NCBI GenBank assembly: GCA_026985615.1
Contig: JALSQD010000008.1
Coordinates: forward strand, 1 to 61,611
Origin: Thermaceae bacterium
GTDB taxonomy: Bacteria; Deinococcota; Deinococci; Deinococcales; Marinithermaceae
Length of the DNA stretch: 61,611 bases
Reading direction: 5' to 3'
Positions 16,404 through 24,387 of this stretch are shown one piece after another (positions within the stretch are counted from its first letter, which is position 1; every line of letters begins with the position of its first letter). The translations under genes and the position numbers were made by a program. The notes beneath the pieces are model-generated. The model ran no database searches and had not been told where the DNA came from. It saw nothing but the letters and a program-made list of their open reading frames with translations.

Positions 16404-17203
16404 ACCCCGTCCAGCCAGCGCCGCAACGTGGCCAGGTTGGCCTCGTCGTAGGCCGCGGGGGTTTCCATGATGAGGGCCTTGCCGTCCAGGCGCGGGTCGC
16501 GCACCAGCCGCGCAAGCCCCTCGCTGATCGCCCCCTCGCCCAGGTTGGCGTGGCGGTCGACGCCGCTGCCAAGAGCACCGCCCGAGTCGTTGAGGTGGAT
16601 CACCGGTACGCGCTCGAGCCCCACGACCCGGTCGAGCTCGTCGAGCACCCCCGCGGGATCGTCGCGCAACGGATAGCCCGCTGCGAAGGCGTGGCAGGTG
16701 TCGAAGCAGACCCCCAGCTCGGTGCCCTCGATGAGCTGGGCGAGCTCCTCGAAGCTGCGGCCCACCTTGCGCCCGCCTCCGGCGACGTTCTCGAGCAGTA
16801 GCCGGGGGCCGCGGGGCGCCAGCGCAAGGGCTTCCAGTGCTGCCTCACGCACCCGCTCGAGATCTCCCGAGCCGGGGTGGACGACCACGTACTCCACCCC
16901 CAGCAGCGCGGCCTTCTGGAGGTCGTCGGCAAGGCTGAAGATGCTCTTGGCCCGAGCCTCGCCGCTCGCCCCCAGGTTGACCAAGTAGGAGGCGTGGATC
17001 ACCGCGCGCTCTACTCGGCCGATGGCGCGCGCGTCACGAAAGGCTTCGATCTCGCCCGGGCGGGGACGGCGCAGCCGCCAGCTGCGCGGGCTCTTGGCGA
17101 AGAGCTGCACTGCCGTCGTGCCGAGCCGCTCGGCTTCGTCGAAGACCCCGGCGTAGCCGCGGCGGCCGGCAATGGAGTGGTGAAAGCCGTAGAGCACGCT
17201 CAT
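16400..17203 (-). CDS. nfo: Deoxyribonuclease IV (AP endonuclease)
   Basis: Endonuclease IV cuts the backbone 5' of abasic sites in base-excision repair. The 267-residue TIM barrel has the zinc-binding segments VIHASYLVNLG, VVHPGSG, LLLENVAGGG, GVCFDTCHAFAAGY and HLNDSGGALGSGVDRHANLGEG. The ATG at 17203 overlaps the stop of the upstream rlpA-like gene by four bases, so it is co-transcribed with pepQ and rlpA. Confidence 0.95.
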   Translation of the reverse strand: MSVLYGFHHSIAGRRGYAGVFDEAERLGTTAVQLFAKSPRSWRLRRPRPGEIEAFRDARAIGRVERAVIHASYLVNLGASGEARAKSIFSLADDLQKAALLGVEYVVVHPGSGDLERVREAALEALALAPRGPRLLLENVAGGGRKVGRSFEELAQLIEGTELGVCFDTCHAFAAGYPLRDDPAGVLDELDRVVGLERVPVIHLNDSGGALGSGVDRHANLGEGAISEGLARLVRDPRLDGKALIMETPAAYDEANLATLRRWLDGV

Positions 17204-17757
17204 GGCTCGTACCCGACGACCTCGATCCGCACCCGGGCGATGCCGTCGCGGTCGAGGCCGATCTCGCGCGCGGCAGCGTAGCTGAGGTCGATGATGCGGT
17301 CCTTCTTGAAGGGGCCGCGGTCGTTGATGCGCACGGTCACCGAAGCGCCAGTGTCGAGGCGCAGCACGCGCACGATCGAACCAAAGGGGAGCGTGCGGTG
17401 AGCGGCGGTCAGCGCGTACATGTCGAAGACCTCTCCGCTGGCGGTGGGCCGATCGTGGAAATCCGGGCCGTACCAGGAGGCCATGCCCTCCTCGACGTAA
17501 CCTACCGGGTTCCAGTATTCCGGGGTCGCGCCGCCCGGGATGATGAGGCGCTGGCCCGCGCGCAGCAGCGTGCCCTCGAGGTCGTTGGCGGCTTGCAGCG
17601 CCGCCACGCTCACGCCGAAGCGGCGGGAAATGCTGTAGAGGGTGTCGCCAGACTGGACGGTGTAGACGCGCTGGGTCTGAACCTCGGCGGGCGCGGTCTG
17701 GCGCGGCGCGCAGGCCGCGAGCAGCAGGAGCAAGAAGAGCGCCGCGAAACGACGCAC
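17200..17757 (-). CDS. rlpA: RlpA-like lipoprotein with LysM domain
   Basis: The 185-residue protein begins with a lipoprotein signal (LLLLLAAC, lipobox Cys near residue 15). A LysM peptidoglycan-binding domain follows (about 30-75, YTVQSGDTLYSISRRFGVS), then a double-psi beta-barrel RlpA domain (about 90-185, GMASWYG, GEVFDMYALTAAHRTLPFGS, VRINDRGPF). RlpA proteins act on denuded glycan at the cell surface. GTG at 17757 is preferred over the longer frame because GGAGGT lies five bases upstream and the signal peptide then starts the protein. Confidence 0.9.
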   Translation of the reverse strand: MRRFAALFLLLLLAACAPRQTAPAEVQTQRVYTVQSGDTLYSISRRFGVSVAALQAANDLEGTLLRAGQRLIIPGGATPEYWNPVGYVEEGMASWYGPDFHDRPTASGEVFDMYALTAAHRTLPFGSIVRVLRLDTGASVTVRINDRGPFKKDRIIDLSYAAAREIGLDRDGIARVRIEVVGYEP

Positions 17758-17758
17758 C

Positions 17759-18799
17759 CTAGACCTCCAGCCAGCCCCGCGGCGCGCGCGAAAGGACCTC
17801 GATGCCTGTAGGGGTGACGTGCACAAGCTCCTCGAGCCGCACCCCACCCCTGCCCGGAAGGTAGATGCCAGGTTCGAGCGTGATGACCATTCCCGGCTCC
17901 AGCACCTCATCCGAACGGGCGTTGAGGAAGGGCGCTTCGTGCACCTCGAGCCCCACGCCGTGGCCGAGCGAGTGGACGAAGCGGGAGCCGTAGCCGGCGC
18001 GCTCGATCACGCCCCGGGCGACCGCGTCGAGCTGGCGCGCGGCCACCCCGGGCCCGGCTGCTTCGAGCGCGGCCTCGAGCGCGGCCTCGGCCACCTCGAA
18101 GATGCGCTGCATCTCGGTGTCCACCGTACCCAGCGCCACGGCCCGGGTCATGTCGGAGTGGTAGCCGTCCACTACCGCACCAAAGTCGAGGGTTACGAGC
18201 TCGCCCCGCTCGAGTCGCTTCGTCGAGGCGACCCCGTGCGGCAGCGCGCCGCGCGGCCCCGAGGCCACGATGAAGTCGAAAGCGGCGCGTTCGGCGCCGT
18301 TCTTACGCATCCAGAACTCGAGCTCCAGCGCCAGGTCGAGCTCACGCGCGCCCGGCTTTATCTGCGCAAGCAGGTGGGCGTAGCCCTCGTCGGCGATCCG
18401 GGCCGCCCGGACGATGCGCTCGAACTCGTCCGGGCCCTTGATCGTGCGTGCACGCTCCACCACGCCCTCGGTGGGTAGCAGCGCAACATTCGCTTCGGCC
18501 TCGATACGGTCTTTGCGCGAGCAGGGCATGTGCCGGGCATCATAGCCCACGCGCGCGCCTTTAAGATGGGACCGCAAGAAGCCGTAGCCCTCCCGTGGGT
18601 TTACGATCTCCACCGGCACACGCGACTCCGCCGGCGCCTGCTCGGCGTAGCGCGCGTCGGTGAAGAGCGTCGCCCCCTCGCGCGCAAGCACCACCAGGCC
18701 GTCCTCCGGGGCGGTGAAGCCACTGAGGTAGCGGACGTTCTCGGGCTGGGTGACGATGAGGAGGTCGACTTCGTTTGGTAGTGCGACGGGGTTTGTCAC
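17759..18799 (-). CDS. pepQ: Xaa-Pro aminopeptidase/dipeptidase, M24 family
   Basis: A 346-residue pita-bread metallopeptidase. The five metal ligands are in place: two Asp in TLDFGAVVDGYHSDMTR, His in HSLGHGVGLEVHE, Glu in ITLEPGIY and Glu in VRLEELV. The N-terminal creatinase-like domain is complete. It removes N-terminal residues before proline or splits Xaa-Pro dipeptides. The GTG at 18799 follows AAAGGAG by about 11 bases, slightly long. The stop is one base from the rlpA start. Confidence 0.9.
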   Translation of the reverse strand: MTNPVALPNEVDLLIVTQPENVRYLSGFTAPEDGLVVLAREGATLFTDARYAEQAPAESRVPVEIVNPREGYGFLRSHLKGARVGYDARHMPCSRKDRIEAEANVALLPTEGVVERARTIKGPDEFERIVRAARIADEGYAHLLAQIKPGARELDLALELEFWMRKNGAERAAFDFIVASGPRGALPHGVASTKRLERGELVTLDFGAVVDGYHSDMTRAVALGTVDTEMQRIFEVAEAALEAALEAAGPGVAARQLDAVARGVIERAGYGSRFVHSLGHGVGLEVHEAPFLNARSDEVLEPGMVITLEPGIYLPGRGGVRLEELVHVTPTGIEVLSRAPRGWLEV

Positions 18800-18833
18800 G
18801 AGTTCACGAGCTCCTTTGTACGTGAAACCATTC

Positions 18834-20153
18834 TCAGGGCTTCATGCGCGTGTACATGCGCGGAAAGGGAATGGCCTCGCGTACGTGGGCCAGGCCGGCG
18901 ATCCAGGCCACGGTGCGCTCGAGCCCCAGCCCGAAGCCCGCGTGAGGCACGCTGCCGAACCGGCGCAGGTCCAGGTACCAGTCGAAGACCCCTTCAGGCA
19001 GGCCGTGCTCGCGGATGCGCTTCAGCAGCAGCCCCGGCTCGTGGATGCGCTCGGAACCGCCGATGATTTCCCCGTAGCCCTCGGGTGCGAGTAGGTCGTC
19101 GTTCTTGACCAGGCTCGGGTCCTCATCGTCGGGCTGCATGTAGAAGGCCTTGATGGTCGCGGGGTACTTCTCGATGAAAACCGGACGGTCGAAGCGGCGG
19201 CTGATCGCCGACTCGTGGGGCGCGCCAAAATCCTCACCGTAAGGAATGGCCTCCACCTCGGGATCGCGCGCCGCGATCTTCTCGAGCAGCTCGATGGCTT
19301 CTTTGTAGGTCAGGCGCGGGTAATCGCCCGCGGCTGCGGGCTCGAGCGCTGCCGGGTCGCGCCCCAGCATCTCCAGCTCGGACGCGCGGCGCTCCAGCAC
19401 CCGGCCCACCAGATAGCTCACATAGGCCTCCTGCAGGGCCATGTTGCCCTCGTGGTCCATGAAGGCCGCCTCGGGCTCGATCATCCAAAACTCCAGCAGG
19501 TGCCGCCGCGTCTTCGAACGCTCGGCGCGGAAGGTGGGGCCAAAGGTGTAGACCTTGCCGTAGGCCAGCGCCCCCGCCTCGGCGTAGAGCTGGCCTGACT
19601 GGCTCAGGTAGGCCTTCTGGTCGTCGAAGAGGTCCACCTCGAAAAGCTCGGTCGTTCCCTCGACGGCGTTGGGCGTCAGGATGGGGGTATCGAAGCGGAT
19701 GAAACCGCGTTCGGCGAAGAAGTCGTGGGTGGCGCGCTCGATCTCGTCGCGGATGCGCATCACCGCCCAGGGCCGGCGGTGGCGCAGCCAGAGGTGGCGG
19801 TGGTCCATCAAAAACTCGATGCCGTGTTCCTTGGGGGTGATGGGGTACTCGCCGTCGGGCTCGCTCAGTACCTCCAGGCCCAGCACCTCGATTTCGTAGC
19901 CGCCGGGGGCGCGGGCGTCGGCCTTGACCCGGCCCCACACCTCGAGCGCGGTTTCCTGGCGCAGGTGGTCGGCGCGAACGAAGGTGGCCTCGTCCACGTT
20001 GCCCTTGAAGACGGTGGCCTGGAGAAAGCCGGTGCCGTCGCGAACGATGAGGAAGTGCAGCTTGCCCTTGCTGCGCCGGTTCACCAGCCAGCCGGCGAGC
20101 CGCACCACCTGCCCCTCGTAACGGGCGATCTCTTCGATGTACGCGCGTTGCAT
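18834..20153 (-). CDS. asnS: Asparaginyl-tRNA synthetase
   Basis: A 439-residue class II synthetase: N-terminal OB fold (VVRLAGWLVNRRSKGKLHF), motif 2 around GPTFRAERSKTRRHLLEFWMIEPE, motif 3 GFGLGLERTVAWIAG. The sequence fits AsnRS better than AspRS: it lacks the GAD insertion of the bacterial AspRS also present in this window, and the length matches Thermus AsnRS. TAAACT (20165-20160), overlapping the stop of the upstream gene, ends six bases before the ATG, so a leaderless transcript is likely. Confidence 0.95.
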   Translation of the reverse strand: MQRAYIEEIARYEGQVVRLAGWLVNRRSKGKLHFLIVRDGTGFLQATVFKGNVDEATFVRADHLRQETALEVWGRVKADARAPGGYEIEVLGLEVLSEPDGEYPITPKEHGIEFLMDHRHLWLRHRRPWAVMRIRDEIERATHDFFAERGFIRFDTPILTPNAVEGTTELFEVDLFDDQKAYLSQSGQLYAEAGALAYGKVYTFGPTFRAERSKTRRHLLEFWMIEPEAAFMDHEGNMALQEAYVSYLVGRVLERRASELEMLGRDPAALEPAAAGDYPRLTYKEAIELLEKIAARDPEVEAIPYGEDFGAPHESAISRRFDRPVFIEKYPATIKAFYMQPDDEDPSLVKNDDLLAPEGYGEIIGGSERIHEPGLLLKRIREHGLPEGVFDWYLDLRRFGSVPHAGFGLGLERTVAWIAGLAHVREAIPFPRMYTRMKP

Positions 20154-20162
20154 GCAACGAGT

Positions 20163-20744
20163 TTAACGCAGCTCGCGCCAGGCCGCCCACTCGAGCACGA
20201 TCGCGTAGACCGCGAGCACCACAGCGAAGAGTTCCAGCGCGGTCGGCCGCACCAGCACGAGCGCCAGAAAACCGGCCGCCAGACCTGCGGCGTGCGCCGC
20301 CGTCGCGGACCGTACCAGCACCGAACGCACGTACTCGTCCACCAGCAGGCGCTCGCCCGCGCCGGGCAGCACCACCGCGAATAGGGATAGCGCGGGCAAC
20401 AGAAGCAGGGGGTGGCCGGAGAAGGCCAGGTAAAGGAAGGCCATCGCCGTCACCACAACCCAAACCGAGAAGGCCACTACGCGCACGCCCCGGCTAAACA
20501 GACCCTCGCCTTTGCGGGGTGCGGTCTCGCTCGCGACCGCCGCCACCCGAACCTCGTCAGAGTGCTCACCGATGCCTATCCAAGCGATGGTAGCCGCTAC
20601 GAGCACGAGTGAGGCCAGGTAAAGCCACACCAGCGCCCAGGCGGCCTGCACCGCCCCTGCCCAGAAAGCCACCAGGGCCACGGCGGCGAGTATGATCGCG
20701 GTGCCGTTGATGGAAATCTTTACCTTAGGGGTTTCATTCGGCAT
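20163..20744 (-). CDS. Polytopic membrane protein, third gene of an XRE-regulated cassette
   Basis: The 193-residue protein has six predicted hydrophobic helices and a polar loop (about residues 70-90, HSDEVRVAAVASETAPRKGE). It resembles DUF2178-type membrane proteins, which are commonly paired with small XRE regulators, but the family call is tentative. The ATG at 20744 lies inside the end of the HTH gene, overlapping it by 11 bases, so translation is probably coupled. Function unknown. Confidence 0.75.
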   Translation of the reverse strand: MPNETPKVKISINGTAIILAAVALVAFWAGAVQAAWALVWLYLASLVLVAATIAWIGIGEHSDEVRVAAVASETAPRKGEGLFSRGVRVVAFSVWVVVTAMAFLYLAFSGHPLLLLPALSLFAVVLPGAGERLLVDEYVRSVLVRSATAAHAAGLAAGFLALVLVRPTALELFAVVLAVYAIVLEWAAWRELR

Positions 20745-20949
20745 GGGAAACCTCACTTTCCTCGGGTTCGAAGATGTCCTCGATAGCCAGTCCGAAGACC
20801 GTGGCGATCTTGAAGGCCAGTGGCAGACTGGGGTCGTAACGGCCCTTCTCGATGGCGTTGACCGTCTGGCGACTCACGCCCAGACGTTCGGCCAGCGCCG
20901 CCTGGCTCCAGCCGCGCTCGGCCCTAAGCACCGGAAGCCTGTTCTTCAA
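20734..20949 (-). CDS. Small XRE-family transcriptional regulator
   Basis: A 71-residue helix-turn-helix protein made almost entirely of the Cro/XRE fold (WSQAALAERLGVSRQTVNAIEKGRYDP), like YgzD-type regulators. The TTG at 20949 is chosen because GGAGGT lies eight bases upstream and the protein then starts KNRLPVLRAERGWSQ. Longer frames are not supported. It overlaps the preceding 73-residue gene by 26 bases. The palindromes at 21145-21162 and 21168-21204 are likely its autoregulatory operators. Confidence 0.88.
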   Translation of the reverse strand: MKNRLPVLRAERGWSQAALAERLGVSRQTVNAIEKGRYDPSLPLAFKIATVFGLAIEDIFEPEESEVSHAE

Positions 20950-21145
20950 GGCGGTGCACCTCCAAGCGCTGGGCGGCCCGAAGGAACCAGGTCGCCGCAA
21001 ACTTGAAGCCCGTCGCCAGGGCCAAGCGCCACTGCGGCATGACCGTGCGCAGCGCCCGGAAACGGTCGGCTTCGGCGTGCCGCTCCTCCAAGCGCCGCAG
21101 GGCGGCTTCTCGTAGTTCGTGGGGGTTCGGTTGTCCCATACCCAT
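20924..21145 (-). CDS. Small helical protein preceding the XRE regulator
   Basis: A 73-residue product starting MGMGQPNPHELREAAL, with a charged amphipathic N-terminal half and a moderately hydrophobic stretch (about residues 42-60, LALATGFKFAATWFLRAAQ). AAGGAGG lies six bases before the ATG at 21145. I recognise no family. It is the first gene of the cassette and overlaps the XRE gene. A role as partner of the regulator or membrane protein is only inferred from gene order. Confidence 0.72.
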   Translation of the reverse strand: MGMGQPNPHELREAALRRLEERHAEADRFRALRTVMPQWRLALATGFKFAATWFLRAAQRLEVHRLEEQASGA

Positions 21146-21162
21146 GTCAAGCCTCCTTGACA
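21145..21162. repeat. 18-bp palindrome TGTCAAG-N4-CTTGACA at the cassette start codon
   Basis: Perfect 7-bp inverted repeat (21145-21151 and 21156-21162) around CCTC. It contains the Shine-Dalgarno sequence and touches the ATG of the 73-residue gene. The same heptamer TGTCAAG recurs at 21188-21194 inside the promoter. It may be a second operator or an RNA hairpin that hides the ribosome binding site. Confidence 0.6.
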
Positions 21163-21164
21163 CA

Positions 21165-21204
21165 AGGGTAAAGCACACATAACGTATTGTCAAGTGTGCT
21201 TTAC
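21165..21204 (-). promoter_or_regulatory. Promoter with 37-bp palindromic operator for the XRE cassette
   Basis: On the minus strand TTGACA (21193-21188) and TACCCT (21170-21165) are 17 bases apart. The -35 lies in the centre of a perfect inverted repeat with 11-bp arms, GTAAAGCACAC (21168-21178) and GTGTGCTTTAC (21194-21204), separated by 15 bases. The arms flank the -35 and overlap the -10, the geometry expected of a repressor operator. The XRE protein three genes wide downstream is the obvious candidate. Confidence 0.72.
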
Positions 21205-21314
21205 TATCGCCGCTGGGCGCGCGCACGTCACGGGTCTCTGGACGGGACGGATAGCCCCTGCGCGTATGGCGCTCATGGGTAAATAATGAACCCGACAAGG
21301 AGGAGGTGAGCCCT

Positions 21315-21893
21315 TTGGAAAACATCCTCACGCAGCTATGGCCGTGGTACATCGCCGGGCCCATTCTGGGCGCGATGGTGCCCCTGCTCCTCTGGCTGGG
21401 CAACAAAGACTTCGGCATCTCCGCCAACCTGCGCCACATCTGCGCGATGTGGCCAGGAAAGAAACCCGCGTTCTTCCGGTACGACTGGAAGGGCCAGCAG
21501 TGGAACCTCTGGTTTGCCCTCGGCATCGTCGTGGGCGGCTACGTCTCCGGCTACCTTTACCCGGGCGACCCGGTGGACATCAACCCGGTGGTGGTCGAGC
21601 GCATCCAGTCGTGGGGGGCGAGCGCGCCCCAGACGATCGTTCCGCCCGAGCTCTTCGGTGCCGCCGCGCTGGCCTCGTGGAAGGTCTGGATTTACCTGCT
21701 CCTGGGCGGCTTCCTGATCGGTTTCGGCGCGCGCTATGGCGGGGGTTGCACCTCCGGCCACGCCATTAGCGGGCTTTCGGCCCTGCAGCTGCCCTCACTG
21801 GTGGCCTCGACCTTCTTCTTCGTGGGCGGCCTCATTGGAGCGTGGTGGATTCTGCCGCGTCTCGTCGTCTGGATTACCGGAGGTGGGGCATGA
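21315..21893 (+). CDS. YeeE/YedE (TsuA-type) transporter, first half
   Basis: A 192-residue membrane protein with the conserved Cys motif YGGGCTSGHAISGLS, the hallmark of YeeE/YedE transporters that import thiosulfate or related sulfur compounds. The family is often one double-length protein but here it is split into two genes. TTG at 21315 is chosen because GGAGGT (21302-21307) lies seven bases upstream. The GTG at 21306 would overlap that site. It overlaps the second half by four bases. Confidence 0.87.
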   Translation: MENILTQLWPWYIAGPILGAMVPLLLWLGNKDFGISANLRHICAMWPGKKPAFFRYDWKGQQWNLWFALGIVVGGYVSGYLYPGDPVDINPVVVERIQSWGASAPQTIVPPELFGAAALASWKVWIYLLLGGFLIGFGARYGGGCTSGHAISGLSALQLPSLVASTFFFVGGLIGAWWILPRLVVWITGGGA

Positions 21894-22306
21894 AGGTGCT
21901 ATTCAACTTCTTCTACTTTCTGGCCGGGATGATCACCGGCGTGACCCTAATCCAGTCCCAGGCGGCCTCCTGGTACCGGATCCAGGAGATGTTCCAGTTC
22001 GGCTCCTTCCAGCTCTATGGCGTCATCCTCTCGGCCGTGGTCGTGGGGATGATCGGCGTCCAGCTTCTCAAGGGCAAGCGCAGCCTCGAAGGGGCCGAGA
22101 TCAAGATCAACGACAAGAACCGCACCTGGACGCGCTACATCGTTGGCGGGACGATCTTCGGCCTGGGCTGGGCCATTGCCGGTGCCTGCCCCGGGCCCAC
22201 CATGGCACTCATCGGCGCGGGCTGGCCGGGTTTCGTGGTGCTCTTCGTGGGCATGATCCTGGGTACCTGGGTCTACGGACTTCTGCGCGACGTGCTGCCT
22301 CACTGA
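21890..22306 (+). CDS. YeeE/YedE transporter, second half
   Basis: A 138-residue membrane protein with the second-repeat Cys motif GLGWAIAGACPGPTMALIGAG. With the preceding gene it would build one complete YeeE/YedE pore carrying both conserved cysteines. The ATG at 21890 overlaps the upstream TGA and follows GGAGGTGGGG. The transported species, likely a sulfur compound, is inferred from the family. No sulfurtransferase gene lies beside it. Confidence 0.87.
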   Translation: MKVLFNFFYFLAGMITGVTLIQSQAASWYRIQEMFQFGSFQLYGVILSAVVVGMIGVQLLKGKRSLEGAEIKINDKNRTWTRYIVGGTIFGLGWAIAGACPGPTMALIGAGWPGFVVLFVGMILGTWVYGLLRDVLPH

Positions 22307-22330
22307 AGCCATCCCAGAGCCTTGCAGGCT

Positions 22331-22360
22331 GCTTCGGCCGGGCTCAAGCCCGGCCGAAGC
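22331..22360. repeat. Perfect 13-bp hairpin between convergent genes
   Basis: GCTTCGGCCGGGC (22331-22343) pairs perfectly with 22348-22360 around a TCAA loop. There is no T tract on either side, so it is not a standard terminator, although it sits where transcripts from both strands meet. The truncated HAD frame on the minus strand ends inside the loop, so one arm encodes its last residues. Confidence 0.7.
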
Positions 22361-22670
22361 GCTTGAGGGTCAGCTCGGCGGCGACGCTGTCTTCGGCGAG
22401 GAGCGTCTGCACCGCCCGCGCCGCCTCAGGGGCCAGCAGGCGGCGGGCGCGGATCCGCCCCATGGCGTCGGCCAACAGGGTGCCGTCGGAAAAGAGGTGT
22501 AACCCCAGAGGTTCGATGCGCCGAGCCGCCTCGAGCACGAAGCCCGCGGGCAGGCGGCCGGTGTTCACCGCCAGCACGTGCCCGGCCGCGCGCAGGCGCT
22601 CGAGAAAGCGGGGCGCGTCGGGTAGGAAGAGACCGAGCCTGAGCACGGTGCCATCGGGATCGAGGCCAAT
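22344..22670 (-). pseudogene. Truncated HAD-family phosphatase remnant
   Basis: The frame encodes only the N-terminal half of a Cof-type HAD phosphatase: motif I GLDPDGTVL, then VLAVNTGRLPAGFV (motif II region), LFSDGTLL, and a stop after about 109 residues. Motifs III and IV (Lys and GDGxND) are absent. The first Met/Val codon is the GTG at 22646, which falls after motif I. Including motif I needs an ATT or CTG start at about 22670, overlapping the previous HAD stop. It looks like a decayed tandem copy of the upstream HAD gene cut off at the hairpin. Confidence 0.6.
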
Positions 22671-23488
22671 CAGCGCGCGCGCCGCAACGCCTCCAGCGCC
22701 TCAGCCAGACCGCAACGATCCACCGGCGCGACCACCAGGTCGGCGGCCTGCTTGACCTCGTCCGGGGCGTTGCCCATGGCGATGCCCAACCCGGCCGCGC
22801 GCAAGAGCTCGACGTCGTTGGACCCGTCGCCAACCATGGCCACCTCTCCCATGGGCACGCCCATGTATTGAGCAATCCAGCGCGCCGCATGCAGCTTGCC
22901 AGCCTCGCGGCGCAGGAGCGAGGCGTAGATGACGCCCGAGGTAGAAGGGCTTGTGCCGATGTGCCAGGAGAGCGCGTCCGCGAAGCGAGCGTCCACCTCC
23001 GCCCGGGCGCGCGCCCAGGCAGGGGAGGGGCGCACGACCCACTGCACGCGCACGACCTCGTGAGCGAAGGGCACCTGCTGCAGGTCGGCAGGGGTAAAGG
23101 CAACATCGAGCAGGCGCGCGTGGGCCTCCAAATCGGTAGCGCTGCGTTCCGTCAGGATCATGCCGCTCGCGGCGTAGGCCTCTAGTGGCAGCGCGTATGC
23201 GCGGGCGAGGTCCACCACCCGGTAATAGCCCGCCAGCGGAAGGCGCACGGCGTGGACCGGCGCCCCGTCGGCCCGGGCAACCAGCGCGCCCTGGTGAAAG
23301 GCGTGGAACCCTTCGGGGTCCAGCCGCCGCGCGTAGTCGAGGCTGAGTCCCACGTTCGGCCGCCCCGTGGCAAGAGCCAGGTGCAGGCCGCGTCTGCGCG
23401 CGCGGGCAGCGGCCTCCCATGCACAGCCGGGTACGCCGTCCGGGCCGTGCAACGTACCGTCGACGTCGATGAAAACCAGACGAATCAT
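22670..23488 (-). CDS. HAD-superfamily (Cof-type) phosphatase
   Basis: A 272-residue HAD IIB hydrolase with motif I LVFIDVDGTLHG, motif II LALATGRP, the motif III Lys in RREAGKLHAARWI and motif IV MVGDGSNDVELL. These enzymes dephosphorylate small phosphometabolites such as sugar phosphates or flavin/PLP precursors. The exact substrate is unknown. The ATG at 23488 overlaps the phzF stop (ATGA). An alternative start at 23503 adds five residues. Confidence 0.9.
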   Translation of the reverse strand: MIRLVFIDVDGTLHGPDGVPGCAWEAAARARRRGLHLALATGRPNVGLSLDYARRLDPEGFHAFHQGALVARADGAPVHAVRLPLAGYYRVVDLARAYALPLEAYAASGMILTERSATDLEAHARLLDVAFTPADLQQVPFAHEVVRVQWVVRPSPAWARARAEVDARFADALSWHIGTSPSTSGVIYASLLRREAGKLHAARWIAQYMGVPMGEVAMVGDGSNDVELLRAAGLGIAMGNAPDEVKQAADLVVAPVDRCGLAEALEALRRAR

Positions 23489-24384
23489 TCGATCCTGACC
23501 CATCCGGAGTGCGCGATGACCGCGGGGCCACCCACGTAGACCGCATAGGGCTTGCCCGAAACGGCGTACTCCACGCGCACGTGCACTACGCCGGGCACGC
23601 CCAGGTGATGCCCCTGCAATACCTGGATCTCGGCCGAGCCTTCACGCCGCGGCACCACACCCGCGCGGGCCAGCAGCGCAGCGAGCGCGCCGTTGGCTGA
23701 GCCGGTCACAGGGTCTTCGGGTATGCCCAGCCCGGGGGCGAAGTCGCGGGCGTAGTAGGCTCGAGGTCCAACGGGGGCGTAGGCGTGCACGGTGTCAACC
23801 TCGAGCGCCGCCGAAAGCTCTATGAGGCGGCTCATGTCGGGCTCGAGCTCGTCGACCAGCCCCGGAGCGATGAGGGGAAGGAAGACCGACCACAAGCCGC
23901 TAAAGGCAACCCCGGTGGGGAGCCCGCGGTGCAGGTAACGCTCGTTGGCCCCCAGCGCCTCCACCAGCTCGCGCACCAATTGCCAGGTGAGTACATCGCG
24001 AAAGCGTGGCGCAGGCTCGCGCATCGTAGCACGAACAGCGCCCGACTCCAGCCGGTCGATCTTCACCGGAATGTTGTCCACCGGCGTTTGCAGGTAAAGC
24101 CGGTCCTGCCCCTCGTTCAACCGACCTTGCAACACCAGCGTCACCGCCAGCGCAATGGCAGCATGACCCGCGAACTCGACCTCGCGCACGGGCGTAAAGA
24201 AACGCACCGAGAAGACGTTGTCCTTCCAGTCGGTGAGGAAGACCGTCTCGCTCGTCTCCAGCTCCTGCGCGACCCGCCGCATCTGCTCCTCGCTCAGGCC
24301 GCGGGAGTCGAGCAGGACCGCTGCCCGGTTACCGCTCCCGGGCGACTCGGTAAAGGCGTCGACGAGCAAGTACGGAACCTTCAC
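23485..24384 (-). CDS. PhzF-family isomerase
   Basis: A 299-residue PhzF/YddE-type protein with the two-domain diaminopimelate-epimerase-like fold. The N terminus VDAFTESPGSGNRAAVLL and the segment ETSETVFL with the catalytic Glu are conserved, as is the second-repeat DPVTGSANGALAALL. No phenazine genes are nearby, so the physiological reaction is unknown. GTG at 24384 follows GGAGGAG and lies three bases after the aspS stop, so it belongs to the hisS-aspS operon. Confidence 0.88.
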   Translation of the reverse strand: MKVPYLLVDAFTESPGSGNRAAVLLDSRGLSEEQMRRVAQELETSETVFLTDWKDNVFSVRFFTPVREVEFAGHAAIALAVTLVLQGRLNEGQDRLYLQTPVDNIPVKIDRLESGAVRATMREPAPRFRDVLTWQLVRELVEALGANERYLHRGLPTGVAFSGLWSVFLPLIAPGLVDELEPDMSRLIELSAALEVDTVHAYAPVGPRAYYARDFAPGLGIPEDPVTGSANGALAALLARAGVVPRREGSAEIQVLQGHHLGVPGVVHVRVEYAVSGKPYAVYVGGPAVIAHSGWVRIE

Positions 24385-24387
24385 GCG

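Noticed and set aside
22331..22360. The 13-bp hairpin considered as a bidirectional intrinsic terminator
   Set aside because: No T tract follows on either strand, so it is reported only as a repeat/hairpin.
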